A stretch of 64,000 nt of DNA, taken from NCBI GenBank assembly GCA_017893485.1, contig JACEHZ010000367.1, forward strand, positions 248,001-312,000, written 5' to 3'. The position numbers and the translations under genes are program-made. How positions within the stretch are numbered: the first letter of the stretch is position 1; the number at the start of each line of letters is the position of its first letter. The notes under the pieces were generated by a model. The model did not search any database, was not told the DNA's origin, and saw only the letters and a program-made list of their open reading frames with translations. Shown here one piece after another: positions 41,410 to 45,271 of this stretch. This DNA comes from Hemerocallis citrina. Taxonomy: Eukaryota; Streptophyta; Magnoliopsida; Asparagales; Asphodelaceae.

Positions 41410-42134
41410 ATTGAAAAGGCTGGTAGCGGCCTTAGCTTATGGCTCATACTGTTTCTCTTCAAACTATTGGTCATCAGAAGTTAAAACAGTTACTATTTTT
41501 GCAGGTGTTGTAAAACATTAATGTGTATGATCTGCATTGAACTTGTTATTCACCTGTACCTCTTTTAAGTTATGTCTGTTGCTGCGTGGCAAGTAACCTT
41601 TTAGCATTTATGATTAGGTATTTAGTTTGTAATGTACCGTTAAGTTGTTTTGTTATTGTCCCGATTGAGGCCTGGCCGATTGTTTATTTGAATCTGTGGG
41701 AAGTGGGTTGATCATATGTGCTATAAACTACCCATATTTTATAAAGCACTATAAATCATTCATCATTTTACGTGGATTGAATGAAATTTAGACTATATAA
41801 AAATTAATGTACTAGATAGTTCAGGATATAGGGATAGCCACTTTCTTTCTTGTGCATATTATTTATCCTAGCTTATTTGTTTGATTTTCTAGTAAACTAA
41901 CCTGCATAATCTATGTTGCCCATCTCTACATAATTTCGGTCTTCATGGTTCTTGCCTATCTGTACATGTGTTTTTTCTCACGCATTTGGCTGATATATTT
42001 ATCAACTGCACAACTTGCAGGAACTCTGCTATGATTATGGATATGCCCTTGACAGTGTGGTTGGATCGGATGGTAAAACCATCAAGTTGCCCTGTTATTG
42101 CGGTGCAAGCGGATGCCGTAAAAGACTGTACTAA
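2..42134 (+). CDS. SUVH4: SUVH4/KRYPTONITE-type H3K9 methyltransferase (3' part, 13 exons)
   Basis: Spliced CDS join(2..67, 9139..9193, 9316..9425, 13128..13307, 15454..15552, 19950..20048, 21739..21788, 31046..31134, 34340..34499, 37498..37603, 37736..37921, 40999..41214, 42021..42134). It gives 509 residues and a TAA stop. Seen, numbering from the first codon in the window: SRA domain about 36-190 with YDG at 165-167; pre-SET cysteines at 272, 274, 278, 284, 286, 314, 318, 320 and 324; SET with GWAVRSW (~346), NHSCEPN (436-442) and YDYGY (476-480); post-[11 protein letters not shown] (497-504) just before the C-terminus. Family knowledge: SUVH4 binds methylated DNA through SRA, methylates H3K9 in the nucleus and feeds CMT3-dependent CHG methylation. 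Many SUVH paralogues are nearly intronless, whereas SUVH4 has many introns, which favours this assignment. Arabidopsis SUVH4 is about 624 residues, so roughly 115 N-terminal residues lie upstream. All exons are open, so the gene looks functional despite twelve introns totalling about 40 kb. Confidence 0.95.
618..1050 (+). repeat. 5' LTR of the TRIM-like element
   Basis: 433 bp, TG...CA ends, GT-rich, with TTTGTCCCACATCGG in the middle. Its last 90 bp recur at 4550-4640. A diverged relative in reverse orientation lies at about 17,245-17,608. Confidence 0.8.
1054..1065 (+). other. Primer-binding site (tRNA-iMet)
   Basis: TGGTATCAGAGC follows the 5' LTR after 3 bp. It is complementary to the 3' end of plant initiator tRNA-Met, the usual primer for plant LTR elements. 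Confidence 0.8.
2030..2462. repeat. AATCAAG-type minisatellite
   Basis: Degenerate repeats of GTAATCAAGAATCAT run through this stretch, interrupted in the middle. They end in a clean run of the 7-mer AATCAAG at about 2399-2461. Chance open frames here encode only NHVIKN-type repeats. Confidence 0.8.
3020..3580. repeat. 193-bp tandem repeat, about 2.9 copies
   Basis: The phrase CGAAGGGCTACGATTTTCAT recurs at 3111, 3304 and 3497, an exact 193-bp spacing. The copies share long blocks from ACTAAAATCGCGATATCTC through ATGGTCGAATTCT. It lies inside the nested LTR-type element. Confidence 0.9.
4646..6130. other. Intron 1 spacer, little recognisable
   Basis: AT-rich SUVH4 intron sequence between the TRIM element and the RTE element. 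A piece at about 5870-5975 resembles the left end of the Tourist-like MITE at 20,609. Otherwise nothing was recognised. Confidence 0.5.
7344..7891. mobile_element. hAT-type non-autonomous element in the RTE remnant
   Basis: The ends are CAGTGTTCTAAAAATTGG and, on the other strand, CAGTGTTTTAAAAATCCCC. They are flanked by a perfect 8-bp duplication AATTTAAT (7336-7343 and 7892-7899), diagnostic of hAT. Removing it restores the RTE reading [15 protein letters not shown]. 548 bp with no transposase. Confidence 0.88.
8000..8570 (-). repeat. 286-bp tandem duplication inside the RTE remnant
   Basis: GTCCTATATCCCCAAG recurs at 8031 and 8317, and similarity continues through the [17 protein letters not shown] segment of both copies. 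Spacing about 286 bp with small gaps. Confidence 0.75.
8636..9138. other. End of intron 1, nothing recognised
   Basis: AT-rich sequence up to the acceptor of exon b. No repeat or gene was identified. Confidence 0.4.
9139..9193 (+). CDS. SUVH4: SUVH4 exon b, start of SRA region
   Basis: The acceptor TTGCAG precedes 9139. The 55-bp exon reads [18 protein letters not shown] plus one base of the next codon, and the donor is GTAAGG at 9194. It continues the SUVH4 frame from exon a, and GDLPG is the conserved entry to the SRA fold. The intron to the next exon is only 122 bp. Confidence 0.9.
9316..9425 (+). CDS. SUVH4: SUVH4 exon c, SRA domain
   Basis: The acceptor TTGTAG is before 9316 and the donor GTAATT at 9426. 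The exon encodes [16 protein letters not shown] and then [12 protein letters not shown], the core of the SRA domain that in family members contacts methylated DNA. With exon b it makes exactly 55 codons, ending in phase 0. Confidence 0.93.
9426..11444. other. Intron 3 left part, nothing firmly recognised
   Basis: About 2 kb of intron. A 90-codon minus-strand open frame at 10,243-10,515 has no recognisable domain. The stretch near 11,030-11,100 is rich in GGGCTTAAG-type words resembling other hAT pieces in the window. No assignment is made. Confidence 0.4.
11445..11923. mobile_element. Probable hAT-like non-autonomous element
   Basis: The left end CGAAGCATGGATACGGGTAC and right end GTACTCGTGCTAC are roughly inverted copies. 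The subterminal GGGTACGGGTACC repeats are typical of this plant family, and a relative lies at 39,123-39,594. No clear target duplication was found. Confidence 0.5.
11930..13127. other. Intron 3 right part, nothing recognised
   Basis: AT-rich intron up to exon d. No gene, repeat family or RNA was recognised. Confidence 0.4.
13128..13307 (+). CDS. SUVH4: SUVH4 exon d, SRA domain
   Basis: The acceptor GTAACAG is before 13128 and the donor GTTAGT at 13308. Sixty codons include [21 protein letters not shown] and [11 protein letters not shown], all hallmark SRA motifs of SUVH proteins. Phase 0 at both ends. Confidence 0.93.
13325..13358. repeat. (TA)n microsatellite
   Basis: Uninterrupted TA repeats immediately left of a foldback MITE. 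Confidence 0.9.
13359..13716. mobile_element. Foldback MITE
   Basis: The left GGGATATGATCATGTGA and right TCACATGATCACTCCC ends are inverted, between TA-rich flanks. Internal words such as CTACACATCTAAATTAGTCT recur in the hairpin element at 38,156-38,514, so the two are related. Confidence 0.75.
13725..13790. repeat. (CA)n/(TA)n microsatellite
   Basis: A CA run followed by TA, between two MITEs. Confidence 0.9.
13795..14018. mobile_element. MITE with 21-bp perfect TIRs and internal palindromes
   Basis: GAGCAATGCTCCATTGCAAAC at the left is exactly inverted at the right end (13,998-14,018). The flanks are TA repeats. Inside, ACGGCTTAGG / CCTAAGCCGT units alternate so that several short perfect palindromes sit in a row. 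224 bp, non-coding. Confidence 0.85.
14019..14067. repeat. (TA)n microsatellite
   Basis: AT dinucleotide run to the right of the MITE. Confidence 0.9.
14070..15453. other. Intron 4 right part, nothing recognised
   Basis: About 1.4 kb up to exon e. No recognised repeat or gene; short chance frames only. Confidence 0.4.
15454..15552 (+). CDS. SUVH4: SUVH4 exon e, YDG motif of SRA
   Basis: The acceptor CTACAG is before 15454 and the donor GTAAAG at 15553. Thirty-three codons include VRVVRGH and the YDGLYR signature that gives the SRA/YDG domain its name. Phase 0 at both ends. Confidence 0.93.
15553..16184. other. Intron 5 left part, nothing recognised
   Basis: A short imperfect duplication of TTTTGCTCGTCCAAATTTGT occurs at about 15,628 and 15,667. 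Otherwise plain intron. Confidence 0.4.
16193..16931. mobile_element. hAT-type non-autonomous element
   Basis: The left end AGAGATGTCAGTTGGGC and right end (reverse complement) ATTGATGTCAATCGTG are flanked by a perfect 8-bp duplication AATCTGTA (16,185-16,192 and 16,932-16,939). Subterminal CCCGAAC/CGGGC-rich blocks are typical of this hAT group. 739 bp, no transposase. Confidence 0.85.
17245..17608 (-). repeat. Diverged TRIM-family LTR fragment
   Basis: Reading on the minus strand matches the LTR of the 618-4640 element in order: TGTGCGCAGCTAAGC, then the TACCTGAAAGCTATAGCACC-like segment, then a GTCCCACA-like box, then GGCCCA. It is cut by the Helitron inserted at 17,609. Confidence 0.6.
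17609..18190 (+). mobile_element. Non-autonomous Helitron
   Basis: The 5' end is TCTATATAATAAATTAC. The 3' end has hairpin ACGTGCC-GTA-GGCATGT (18,156-18,172), then 14 nt, then CTAG, inserted between A (17,608) and T (18,191). 582 bp. A second copy of the family lies at 42,421-42,997, which confirms both ends. No Rep/helicase is encoded. Confidence 0.82.
18191..18236. repeat. (TG)n(TA)n microsatellite
   Basis: TG run then TA run between a Helitron end and a MITE. Confidence 0.9.
18237..18449. mobile_element. MITE with about 70-bp terminal inverted repeats
   Basis: GGGTAAAAGGGATATGAGCA at the left is exactly inverted at the right, and the match continues through CAATTGATTATGTTGCATGC. The flanks are TA repeats. 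A short internal tandem repeat of ATGCATTGGATAACTAATCA forms the centre. 213 bp. Confidence 0.88.
18487..18747 (-). mobile_element. Helitron copy in reverse orientation (5' truncated)
   Basis: The minus-strand 3' end shows hairpin GTGCC-ATA-GGCAC, then ACAAATCTAG followed by T. It matches the right half of the 17,609-18,190 Helitron for about 260 bp up to the CATGTTACATTGAAAATAGC segment. The two copies are head to head around the MITE, making a large inverted repeat. Confidence 0.78.
18750..19949. other. Intron 5 right part, nothing recognised
   Basis: AT-rich intron to exon f. No assignable feature. Confidence 0.4.
19950..20048 (+). CDS. SUVH4: SUVH4 exon f, end of SRA
   Basis: The acceptor TGTGTAG is before 19950 and the donor GTAATC at 20049. 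Thirty-three codons include [18 protein letters not shown], the last conserved strand of the SRA domain. Phase 0. Confidence 0.92.
20609..20837. mobile_element. Tourist-like MITE
   Basis: The left GGTGTGTTTGGTTCC and right GAATCAAATACCCCC are inverted, next to a TAA/TTA flank. A second internal inverted pair (GCAACTGCAAGTG / CACTTGCCAGTTGC) supports it. About 229 bp in intron 6. Confidence 0.65.
20838..21738. other. Intron 6 remainder, nothing recognised
   Basis: Plain AT-rich intron up to exon g. Confidence 0.4.
21739..21788 (+). CDS. SUVH4: SUVH4 exon g, SRA to pre-SET linker
   Basis: The acceptor AATTGCAG is before 21739 and the donor GTAGGT at 21789. The 50-bp exon encodes [16 protein letters not shown] plus two bases of a glycine codon completed across the 9.3-kb intron 7. 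Confidence 0.85.
22140..22960 (-). pseudogene. Ty1/copia polyprotein remnant, RNase H region
   Basis: Minus-strand reading gives, in copia order, [32 protein letters not shown] followed by a stop where Trp is expected, [20 protein letters not shown], and [17 protein letters not shown], then DILTKAL-like words. This is the end of reverse transcriptase and the RNase H of a Ty1/copia element. Stops and gaps show it is dead, and no LTRs were found. It lies just left of the chromovirus in SUVH4 intron 7, antisense. Confidence 0.75.
22968..24206 (-). repeat. Chromovirus 3' LTR
   Basis: About 1.24 kb. Similar throughout to 28,582-29,876, with a G-rich middle (about 23,340-23,800) and an AT-rich remainder. 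The sequence next to it on the element side ends CGGAGAGAA, a possible polypurine tract. Confidence 0.88.
24164..27209 (-). pseudogene. Chromovirus pol remnant: protease, RT, RNase H, integrase tail, chromodomain
   Basis: Order on the minus strand: protease [12 protein letters not shown] with the D-S-G site, an in-frame TAG in PYKIS-stop-IDAT where Trp is canonical, [41 protein letters not shown] and [13 protein letters not shown], RNase [19 protein letters not shown], an integrase fragment [39 protein letters not shown], and a C-terminal chromodomain with [16 protein letters not shown] and LDPDLLEHY (about 24,260-24,430). The zinc finger and the first two acidic residues of the integrase core are missing, so it could not integrate on its own. 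The chromodomain places it in the chromovirus branch of Ty3/gypsy. Confidence 0.87.
27400..28292 (-). pseudogene. Chromovirus gag remnant
   Basis: The minus strand starts [20 protein letters not shown], then [59 protein letters not shown] and [13 protein letters not shown], a plant gypsy capsid. A degenerate knuckle-like [15 protein letters not shown] follows. At least three in-frame TAG stops interrupt it near 27,830-27,905, at least one probably at a former Trp codon. Confidence 0.8.
28567..28578 (-). other. Chromovirus primer-binding site (tRNA-iMet)
   Basis: On the minus strand TGGTATCAGAGC, 3 bp inside the 5' LTR. Same primer as the TRIM element at 1054. Confidence 0.85.
28582..29876 (-). 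repeat. Chromovirus 5' LTR
   Basis: About 1.3 kb, paired with 22,968-24,206. The primer-binding site lies immediately inside it. Confidence 0.88.
29877..30192. other. Intron 7 spacer, nothing recognised
   Basis: About 300 bp between the chromovirus and a MITE. It may continue the copia remnant but no motif is clear. Confidence 0.35.
30193..30565. mobile_element. MITE (family with 34,944-35,313)
   Basis: Both ends carry versions of CCTCTTATGGCAC in opposite orientation, and the interior matches the 34,944 copy (CATTGGCAAAACATATTCAA, GTCTTATGACATGTT). Ends are approximate. Confidence 0.5.
30566..31045. other. Intron 7 end, nothing recognised
   Basis: A duplicated phrase containing GATTCTTCCCWGCTATATG occurs at about 30,663 and 30,940. 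Otherwise plain intron. Confidence 0.4.
31046..31134 (+). CDS. SUVH4: SUVH4 exon h, linker to pre-SET; ends at a GC donor
   Basis: The acceptor CTGTAG is before 31046. The exon encodes [13 protein letters not shown] and VDDSPFPP, conserved in SUVH4. It ends GTAG followed by GCAAGT, so the intron is GC-AG. The first base of a glycine codon is completed by exon i. No GT donor nearby would preserve the frame. Confidence 0.88.
31818..32582 (+). pseudogene. RTE LINE remnant 2
   Basis: Plus strand: [19 protein letters not shown] is joined directly to [18 protein letters not shown], so the RT catalytic middle is deleted. [13 protein letters not shown], a WKTRIHV-like end and a TTG-rich tail at 32,560-32,582 follow. 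Frameshifts and stops are present. Intron 8, sense orientation. Confidence 0.8.
32583..33290. other. Intron 8 spacer
   Basis: About 700 bp. A stretch near 32,965-33,100 with repeated AAGCGG/CCGCTT words may be a decayed hAT-like end pair. Not assigned. Confidence 0.35.
33294..34095 (-). pseudogene. RTE LINE remnant 3
   Basis: Minus strand, ending in a TTG tail (ACAACAACAACAAC on plus at 33,297). It matches the 3' part of the 6,137-8,635 element: the WFGHV region, a CNFSDI-like word and the FADD region near 34,065. Only the last third of the RTE is present. Intron 8. Confidence 0.78.
34340..34499 (+). CDS. SUVH4: SUVH4 exon i, first half of pre-SET
   Basis: The acceptor TTTCTAG is before 34340 and the donor GTGCGT at 34500. 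It encodes the first pre-SET cluster as C-x-C-x3-C-x5-C-x-C (residues 272-286), followed by [11 protein letters not shown]. An additional cysteine (270) lies just before the cluster. The arginine codon at the end is split AG|A. Confidence 0.93.
34887..34942. repeat. (TA)n microsatellite
   Basis: Long TA run left of a MITE. Chance frames here read as IYIYIY. Confidence 0.9.
34944..35313. mobile_element. MITE, inverted ends
   Basis: The left segment TAAGAGGATATTTTCTTCTA and the reverse complement of the right segment (TAGGAGGAAATTGCATTCAA) match, and inner blocks around CCGTTCGAGTTGA are also inverted. It is flanked by TA and CT/TA repeats. Related to 30,193-30,565. Confidence 0.6.
35320..35405. 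repeat. (CT)n(TA)n microsatellite
   Basis: About 38 bp of CT then about 45 bp of TA. Confidence 0.95.
35410..35642 (+). mobile_element. Helitron-like element, 3' end
   Basis: The 3' end has perfect hairpin ACGTGC-ATC-GCACGT (35,616-35,630), then GCAGGTTA and CTAG (35,639-35,642) followed by T, the canonical Helitron terminus. The 5' end is not defined; GAGAGTTGGGGTTGTC near 35,408 resembles starts of related copies. Confidence 0.65.
35643..37497. other. Intron 9 right part
   Basis: Mostly unassigned. At 36,430-36,765 a minus-strand segment begins with TGGCATTAGAACCC, like a decayed primer-binding site, followed by [14 protein letters not shown]. This could be the start of an LTR-element gag, but it is too short to call. 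Confidence 0.35.
37498..37603 (+). CDS. SUVH4: SUVH4 exon j, second half of pre-SET
   Basis: The acceptor TTTTCAG is before 37498 and the donor GTTTGC at 37604. It encodes [18 protein letters not shown], the second pre-SET zinc-binding cluster C-x3-C-x-C-x3-C, and then the start of SET. Phase 0 at the end. Confidence 0.93.
37736..37921 (+). CDS. SUVH4: SUVH4 exon k, N-terminal SET
   Basis: The acceptor GATAG is before 37736 and the donor GTGCGA at 37922. Sixty-two codons include [20 protein letters not shown], which carries the SET cofactor-binding GW, and NYIFDIDC. Intron 10 before it is only 132 bp. Confidence 0.93.
38156..38514. mobile_element. Long hairpin MITE
   Basis: The two halves are inverted almost end to end: TTGTGCAGTAGGCCTCCGT against its complement near 38,490, and CACATCTAAATTAGTCTAAA against its complement near 38,410. 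About 360 bp, so an intron transcript would fold into a near-perfect hairpin with a loop around 38,330. It shares internal words with the 13,359 MITE. Confidence 0.85.
38531..38678. mobile_element. Small MITE-like foldback
   Basis: TGATCACGTGCGA-type words occur in both orientations between TA-repeat flanks, with a central CGCGCGC. About 148 bp. Ends are approximate. Confidence 0.45.
39123..39594. mobile_element. hAT-like non-autonomous element
   Basis: The left end AAGCACGAATAC and right end (reverse complement) AAGCACAGATAC are inverted, with subterminal GGGTGC and GTACCC blocks. It matches the layout of the element at 11,445. About 470 bp in intron 11. Confidence 0.65.
39667..40884 (-). 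mobile_element. Solo LTR of the chromovirus family
   Basis: It begins TGATGTAAACTTAACC and ends GATGTCCTCATCA, the same ends and internal order as the LTRs at 22,968 and 28,582. It is flanked by a perfect 5-bp duplication CATTG (39,662-39,666 and 40,885-40,889). No internal domain, so it arose by LTR-LTR recombination. Intron 11, same antisense orientation as the full element. Confidence 0.9.
40999..41214 (+). CDS. SUVH4: SUVH4 exon l, SET catalytic core
   Basis: The acceptor TTTACAG is before 40999 and the donor GTGATA at 41215. Seventy-two codons include [18 protein letters not shown] and [10 protein letters not shown], so the NHSCEPN cofactor-binding pseudoknot motif is intact. A solo LTR ends only about 115 bp upstream of this exon. 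Confidence 0.95.
41309..41411 (+). mobile_element. Short RTE 3' end with (TTG)n tail
   Basis: [17 protein letters not shown] sequence, as at the 3' end of RTE remnants 1-3, then a (TTG)n tail. The flanks GAAAATGCTGGTATTGCGG and GAAAAGGCTGGTAGCGG look like a diverged target duplication. About 100 bp in intron 12. Confidence 0.75.
42021..42134 (+). CDS. SUVH4: SUVH4 terminal exon m, end of SET and post-SET
   Basis: The acceptor CTTGCAG is before 42021. It encodes [18 protein letters not shown] and the post-[16 protein letters not shown], then TAA at 42132. The catalytic-tyrosine motif YDYGY is present. The position usually Thr in SUVH4 (ELTYDY) is Cys here, a change tolerated in other SET proteins. 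Confidence 0.95.
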   Translation, partial: ELCYDYGYALDSVVGSDGKTIKLPCYCGASGCRKRLY

Positions 42135-42416
42135 ACAAAAACAATGCCGGGAAAGTTTATGCTTCTTATTTTTAGTGTGTACTATTTATAGAAAATTAAA
42201 AACTGAACTTGTCGCTGAAAATGTTGGTTGTGGGCAATTGCTGTATATATCCTGTTGGGCTGTGCCACTGCTGGTATATTTAAGTGAATTTAAGTATTGT
42301 TATATACCAACAAGTTGGAGATAACTATGGAACCAAAATCCCGGAAGTTATCTCAACCTACTTTTTAGCTGTTCATATTGTAAACATTATTTTGTAGTCT
42401 CCTCTTCTTCATTTAT
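42135..42416 (+). other. Probable SUVH4 3' UTR
   Basis: About 280 bp of AT-rich sequence follows the stop codon. T-rich and TGTAAA-type stretches near 42,375-42,400 could serve as plant polyadenylation signals. A Helitron-like end begins at 42,421, which bounds the likely UTR. The exact poly(A) site is not visible. Confidence 0.5.
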
Positions 42417-42420
42417 GTAT

Positions 42421-42997
42421 ACTGGATTTGCCCGTGGGCACGTGCCTACGGCACGTCTTTGGAACGATACAACATATGAAAGTCTTGTAAATAGTATAAC
42501 AACAATTATGTAGCTCAAGTTTGAATAATAAAATAATAATTAGTTGTAAATAAAAGTCCATGTTTCTATTAGTATATGTTAAAAAATAATTATAAATGGG
42601 GGTTGTAAAATTCAGCTTCTTAGAATTTTGAGTATGAAAAATGATGAAATTTAAATATTGATGAGATATAAATCAACAAGAGCAATTTAAATGTTAAATA
42701 ATTTAAATATTTGCTATTTTCAATGTAACATGAGCAATAAAAAATGCATTAAAAATTCAAAAATTTACAAACTTGAAATCTGAAAATATAAATTTCTAAG
42801 TAAATAAAGAGAGAATGAGAGAGAGAGAGAGGGATAAATAAATACATAAATAAAGGAGTTGTTTGGGGGGATTTGAATTTGAGTTTTGGAGGGAAACTTT
42901 TGGGCGGAAAATATGTTTTGTGAGGTTGGATTTGGACCATTGATTTCAACTCTATTGAATGAGAGCCACTTGATAGCTTTCTTTGTGTTTTATTATA
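42421..42997 (-). mobile_element. Non-autonomous Helitron, reverse orientation
   Basis: The minus-strand 3' end is GGGCAAATCCAG followed by T (CTAG decayed to CCAG), with hairpin GTGCC-GTA-GGCAC. It matches the 17,609-18,190 Helitron through to its 5' part (GAAAGCTATCAAGTGGCTCT). It starts right after the SUVH4 3' UTR. Confidence 0.75.
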
Positions 42998-43190
42998 CTA
43001 GTAATTTACACGTGCGATGCACGTTTTAATAATTTCAAAAAATGAAAATAAAAACTATGACGTAGGGAGGATTTGAACTGGAAACTTCCTTAATATTAGT
43101 TATGTACGTGCGTTGTACATGTTGGTAGAATGACAAAATGACAAATGACACTAAGGCTTTCTCCCATTATAATATTAGAGATTAGTAATA
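42998..43190 (-). mobile_element. Short Helitron-like element
   Basis: The minus-strand 3' end is ACGTGC-ATC-GCACGT, then GTAAATTACTAG at 42,998, the same terminus as at 35,642. The 5' end may be TCTCTAATATTATAATGGGA near 43,190. It directly abuts the previous Helitron. Confidence 0.6.
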
Positions 43191-43605
43191 TACTTTGCAC
43201 GTATTAATTTTTTTAAAAAAATTTAAAGTAAAATGTTTGATTTACACGTGCGATGATTGTTTTCATAAACATAATTATATATTTTTAAAAGTAAATGTGA
43301 AGACTATAATGAGAGAGTTGGAGTTGCACGTTCATTGCACTTAAGTAGGTAGATTTACAACTCAAACTCTTCTATAATAATGGTTATTATATATTATATT
43401 ATAGATAGATGGATAGATAGATAATAATTTATACGTGTGATGCATAGTTAATATATTAAAAAAGATTAAAGAAAAAAATCCGACAAAATGAGGACTCGTA
43501 CATAGGACCTTCTTCATATTAGTTATGCACGTGCAATACACGCGTTGGTACATTTACAAATGACACTTAAATCTATTCCCATTATAATATTAGACATCTT
43601 CTATT
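43191..43605 (-). mobile_element. Decayed Helitron-like copies
   Basis: Words such as TTTACACGTGCGATG (43,241), ATACGTGTGATGCAT (43,431) and CCCATTATAATATTAGA (43,579) repeat the ends of the preceding element. At least two more degraded copies in tandem. Boundaries are uncertain. Confidence 0.45.
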
Positions 43606-44226
43606 GAATACACTGATGTATGGTGTTTATGTTTAGAACTAAGGCGGGCAATGGGCTAGACTTGGGCTGGACTTATACAAACATGAGAGTGAGCCTGAGC
43701 CTGAAATTTTTTGTAGGGTCCAAGTCTGGCCTGTTTTTACTTCGGTTTCCAAAATATAGGCCCAAACTGGGGCCTGAATAAACTAAAAAAAGTCCGAGCC
43801 CGGCCCGGTTTTAAAAAACCAATTACATGATTAATTTTTTTTGTAGAAAGTAATTAGCATCTATCGCTTTAAGTATATTAAAATACACACAACTTGAGCT
43901 TATTTCTCATGTAATGTAAGTTTGAATTCATTAGATAAAAACAGAAGTTACATAGATATAAATTAAGATTTTGCAACAATTGGCTAGTTTATAGTTAAAA
44001 ATGAATCACTGACAATATAAATTGATGCTGCTAAATGAATCAGTTGCAAATTGTATGTGTGCAAAAAGTAAATTGATGTTGCACACATACATTTTACACA
44101 GTTCAGTTTCTCAAAGAGAATTTCAGCATTACAGGATGTACCTCCTCATCAGTAATTAGACACTGTTTACAACAAGATTACTAGATTACATAACGGAAAC
44201 AAAATGACCTATTTGGATGGAAGTTC

Positions 44227-44418
44227 ATGCGTCATCATCAATTGGAATTTGGATCAGAGGATGAAACCAATCTGAGCTTGTCACTTGGCCCTTCAAATGT
44301 TACCAACAACAATGTTTTACATCAAGAACAAGCGAGTATCAGGGTGTCCTCTTCAGGTGAAAGCTCATCATCATCGTCTGCTACTACTCCTTGGATGGGA
44401 AATTCAACTCAAGGATAA
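44227..44418 (+). CDS. Unidentified ORF with LxLxL (EAR-like) motif
   Basis: 63 codons from ATG to TAA. Seen: RHHQLEFGSEDETNLSLSLG, a serine-rich run and a PWMGN end. NLSLSLG fits the LxLxL pattern of EAR repression motifs, common near the ends of plant transcription factors, and the composition is coding-like. No DNA-binding domain is visible and no flanking exons were found. It may be a captured or decayed gene fragment. Function is not assigned. Confidence 0.3.
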   Translation: MRHHQLEFGSEDETNLSLSLGPSNVTNNNVLHQEQASIRVSSSGESSSSSSATTPWMGNSTQG

Positions 44419-44960
44419 ATTGGAGCCTGCACAAAATAGCTTCCACTGCTTGCGAGGAGTCTTGGTGCTAACCCACATAGCTCATGCATAAAGATGTGAG
44501 TACAAGTACCTGAAACGATGGCTTGTGTTTTAGAAAGAATGAAGTTGAGAAGATGGGCAATGTAATGTTGAAAACATTATTTGCTATTTTATTTCAATTA
44601 TTACAGCAAGTTGATCGAGAAGATAGGAAATATTTGGGTGGGTTCATGGGGCCTCACAGTGTACTAGTTAGTTGTTTCGAAAATGAGAAATAAGTAATTG
44701 AGTGTTTTCTTGGCAGTAGTTAGCGATCGTCACTCTCGCTTTCTCCTCCCATCTCTAATTTCTCTTTTTCTATTTACCCTCCAATTTCTCCTTGGTTCTA
44801 CACAGCAATGTATAGGGTCTGTCTTTTTGACCTGCAGACAAAACCCACCGGTAATTGGAAATCAGGAACTCGCCACCCATAATTTCCACCACCCTTGGAA
44901 ATCAAATCTATTTCTTGATATGCATCCTACAAAAGTATAGTAGGTAAATATCCGAATGTT

Positions 44961-45174
44961 GGCCTCCCACAGTCACATCCCCACTTGAGCAACAATTTTG
45001 CATACAGGTCCCTAGAATAGGAAAGAAGAATGGGTTGAAGGTCCCCCCCCCAGTCTCCAAACTCCCCAACTCCGGTCATCTTCCTCAAGCCTTCTACCCA
45101 ACCCTCACTACACTAACTACCCACTTCTCCCCCTCCCTCTGGTACGGCAACACACTTGCGGTTGTCCTCCCCTA

Positions 45175-45208
<34 letters not shown>

Positions 45209-45271
45209 TCTCCTTGGTCTTCATCTGCCGCTCGGATTTCAAACCCCTCTTCTCAACCCTGACTCATTTCC
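44961..45271 (+). other. LINE-1 5' UTR with a 31-bp poly-C tract
   Basis: C-rich leader. An uninterrupted run of 31 C spans 45,176-45,206. Chance frames through it encode polyproline. Confidence 0.8.

Noticed and set aside
44698..44940. 80-codon ORF before LINE-1
   Set aside because: A hydrophobic start could mimic a signal peptide, but there is no family match and it stops at the LINE target site. Treated as chance.
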